From Bugulina stolonifera (Eukaryota; Bryozoa; Gymnolaemata; Cheilostomatida; Bugulidae), in NCBI GenBank assembly GCA_935421135.1, contig OW285191.1, forward strand, positions 11,287,700-11,351,699: a stretch of 64,000 nucleotides of DNA, written 5' to 3'. The translations under genes were made by a program, and so were the position numbers. Shown here piece after piece: positions 62,401 through 64,000 of this stretch. Positions within the stretch are counted from its first letter, which is position 1. The number at the start of each line of letters is the position of its first letter. Under the pieces are notes generated by a model. It had not been told where the DNA came from, searched no databases, and saw only the letters and a program-made list of their open reading frames with translations.

Positions 62401-63647
62401 TCATTGGTCATTGCTAAAGTGTTACAATGTTAGTCTTGGACTATTCTGCTCAGAATATATCTATGAAGAACACATTATGTTTACATAGGCATAAAACACG
62501 CATGTTCATATATGTAATATATTAAAACATAAATTATGAATAAAACATACATGTACATGTGGATACATAAAAGAAACATACATACACGCATACACGTATA
62601 CAAAATAATAAAACATGCATGTACACACAAGTGTATGGACAACATACAATACACGTATGAATGAAACACACATGCACATGCAATAATTAGAACCTGGGAG
62701 GGATTCTGCCATCAGATGGAGGAGTATGCTGAAGCTGTAACAATCTCTCTGGCACCAGGATAGGATTCTTTACCTTCTGTAGCGCTGCGACGGCAGCAAA
62801 GTAGCCATCGCTAGTCATGAGAGATGCATCACACTCTACCTGTCCTTCGATAGTTAGACTAGAGCCATATCCTAGACAGGATATGAACCATATCCAGTAG
62901 TTACACTGACCACACCTACTAGATATGCTAACTACGCCTACTATGTAGACTAACCACACCTCCGTGTTATACTAACACCACCCACTACATGTAGGTACAC
63001 TACTAGCTGCACTTACTGGAAATACAAAGTACACCTACTGGTGACACACACACCTGCATTAGTAAGAGAAGAATCTTCAAGTATTTGAAGTGCTGCCACT
63101 GCAGCCTTGCATGCAGACTGTCCATCCTTCAGAAGAGTAATAGCCTGCAATAGTGATACAAATATGCATGAACACGCACCAGCAATAAATTAGTGACAAC
63201 ATCTTGTATACAGCCTATAAGGTGCTAGGAATAAAATAAACATATTCTACAGTCACCAGTAACAATCGGTGTAAAAATTTCATGGAATGATTAACTTACT
63301 GCATAGCAAGATCGATCACAAAGCTGTTTATACAGATTCTCTTTACTCAATGAATGATAGCCAGCTCCTGGAATCCAATAACAACTAAACTAACTTAACT
63401 GAGCAGAATGGATGCATATATGAGAAAAAGCTAATTTTTTATTAATTTGCCAACACTGTTTGGCCTCGCATATGAGAATGCACTGAACTATTTTTTGTAT
63501 AATATTTAATGTAAAAATTAAATTTGATGCATGCAAACAAATTATTTGCCATGCAATACACTCCACAATCATCTGATACTAAATACTTAAGCTAGTCAAC
63601 ATAATTAACTTGCCTGCGTGAATCAGGACCAGCCCAGAATAGCCCAT
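59429..63647 (-). CDS. TASP1: Taspase-1 (threonine aspartase)
   Basis: Eleven coding exons on the minus strand: 63614-63647, 63300-63367, 63054-63144, 62694-62871, 62061-62140, 61791-61915, 61560-61676, 61103-61160, 60635-60757, 60189-60266, 59429-59592, giving 371 residues (human about 420). The first donor is GC (GCAAGT) instead of GT; the others are GT. It is an N-terminal nucleophile hydrolase of the type 2 asparaginase family that cleaves after Asp in regulators such as MLL/KMT2A and TFIIA. It autocleaves before the catalytic Thr, here Thr200 in GLDTVGV (codon 61653-61655). Other blocks are [58 protein letters not shown] and TTGCGEQL. The loop before the cleavage site has a nuclear signal KKRKV (residues 170-174), as the human loop also has basic signals. 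The start is the first ATG after an in-frame stop. The N-terminus is shorter than in human. Confidence 0.95.
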
Positions 63648-64000
63648 ATGTCTACCGGAACAGCAATGCGGAAGATGTCTAGCTTGGTATTTGTATTTGA
63701 TACATAGGCCTTACATATACATGTGTAGCATTTTCATGGCCTAAATATAAAACAAAATATTACATGATATTATAATTATTAGAGATGCCTCACTCAAGTT
63801 AATTCAAGCAACATCTTATGGCTTATTAGAAAGGCTCTTGACTTGAATATACAGCTGTCCAAAACTTGCAACTTGAATTGTAATTCAATTATGGCTATGA
63901 TCAAAGACTCTCAACTTACACATCATTATGTTGAAATATTCAATAACTCGAGTTTTCATTGAACAACTGTGAATTGTAATGAATAGAAAGAACCACAGTT
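63648..64000. other. Upstream region of TASP1
   Basis: The putative TASP1 promoter and 5' UTR, cut by the window edge. No TATA box or other gene was recognised. Confidence 0.4.

Overview
The window is eukaryotic and almost certainly from an invertebrate animal. It is AT-rich, genes are cut into many short exons by GT-AG introns, and the gene set (two T-box factors, a stathmin-domain protein, Taspase-1, SPOUT1, C14 sterol reductases) is metazoan. Compact introns and unorthodox T-box genes would suit an early-branching lineage such as a sponge, but that is only a guess. Gene models were built by hand from splice sites, codon phase and protein family motifs. All reported internal coding junctions keep the frame unless stated.

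1-23.5 kb, plus strand: a tandem cluster of TM7SF2/LBR-type delta-14 sterol reductase genes. Copy 1 enters from the left edge with its first exons off-window; it ends in one set of C-terminal exons and is followed by a second intact set and a third truncated set. Copy 2 (10689-16838) is complete at 444 codons. Copy 3 (19335-23469) is a pseudogene. The cluster is full of mobile DNA: a fold-back element (7718-10162), a 1.6 kb hAT-like element (14948-16557), a solo LTR (17158-17947) and a second hAT-like element (20019-20553).

24-35 kb, minus strand: two adjacent T-box transcription factor genes with the same nine-exon plan and identical intron phases, evidently an old tandem duplication. The second is divergent in its DNA-contact core. 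A solo LTR of the same family as the first sits antisense in an intron of the first T-box gene. About 6 kb without recognised genes follow.

41-45 kb, plus strand: a stathmin-domain gene with an N-myristoylation-type start, resembling STMND1, with a striking minisatellite in an intron. 46.8-63.6 kb, minus strand: SPOUT1 (RNA methyltransferase fold), two unrecognised multi-exon genes, and Taspase-1 (TASP1). Between the last unrecognised gene and TASP1 is a small plus-strand gene candidate encoding a 59-residue single-pass membrane protein, with its own TATA-like box and poly(A) signal.

The genes do not form one pathway. The main interest is the sterol reductase array with phase-compatible terminal exon cassettes, the paired T-box genes, the transposons whose insertion boundaries are proved by paralogous empty sites, and the small membrane protein gene.
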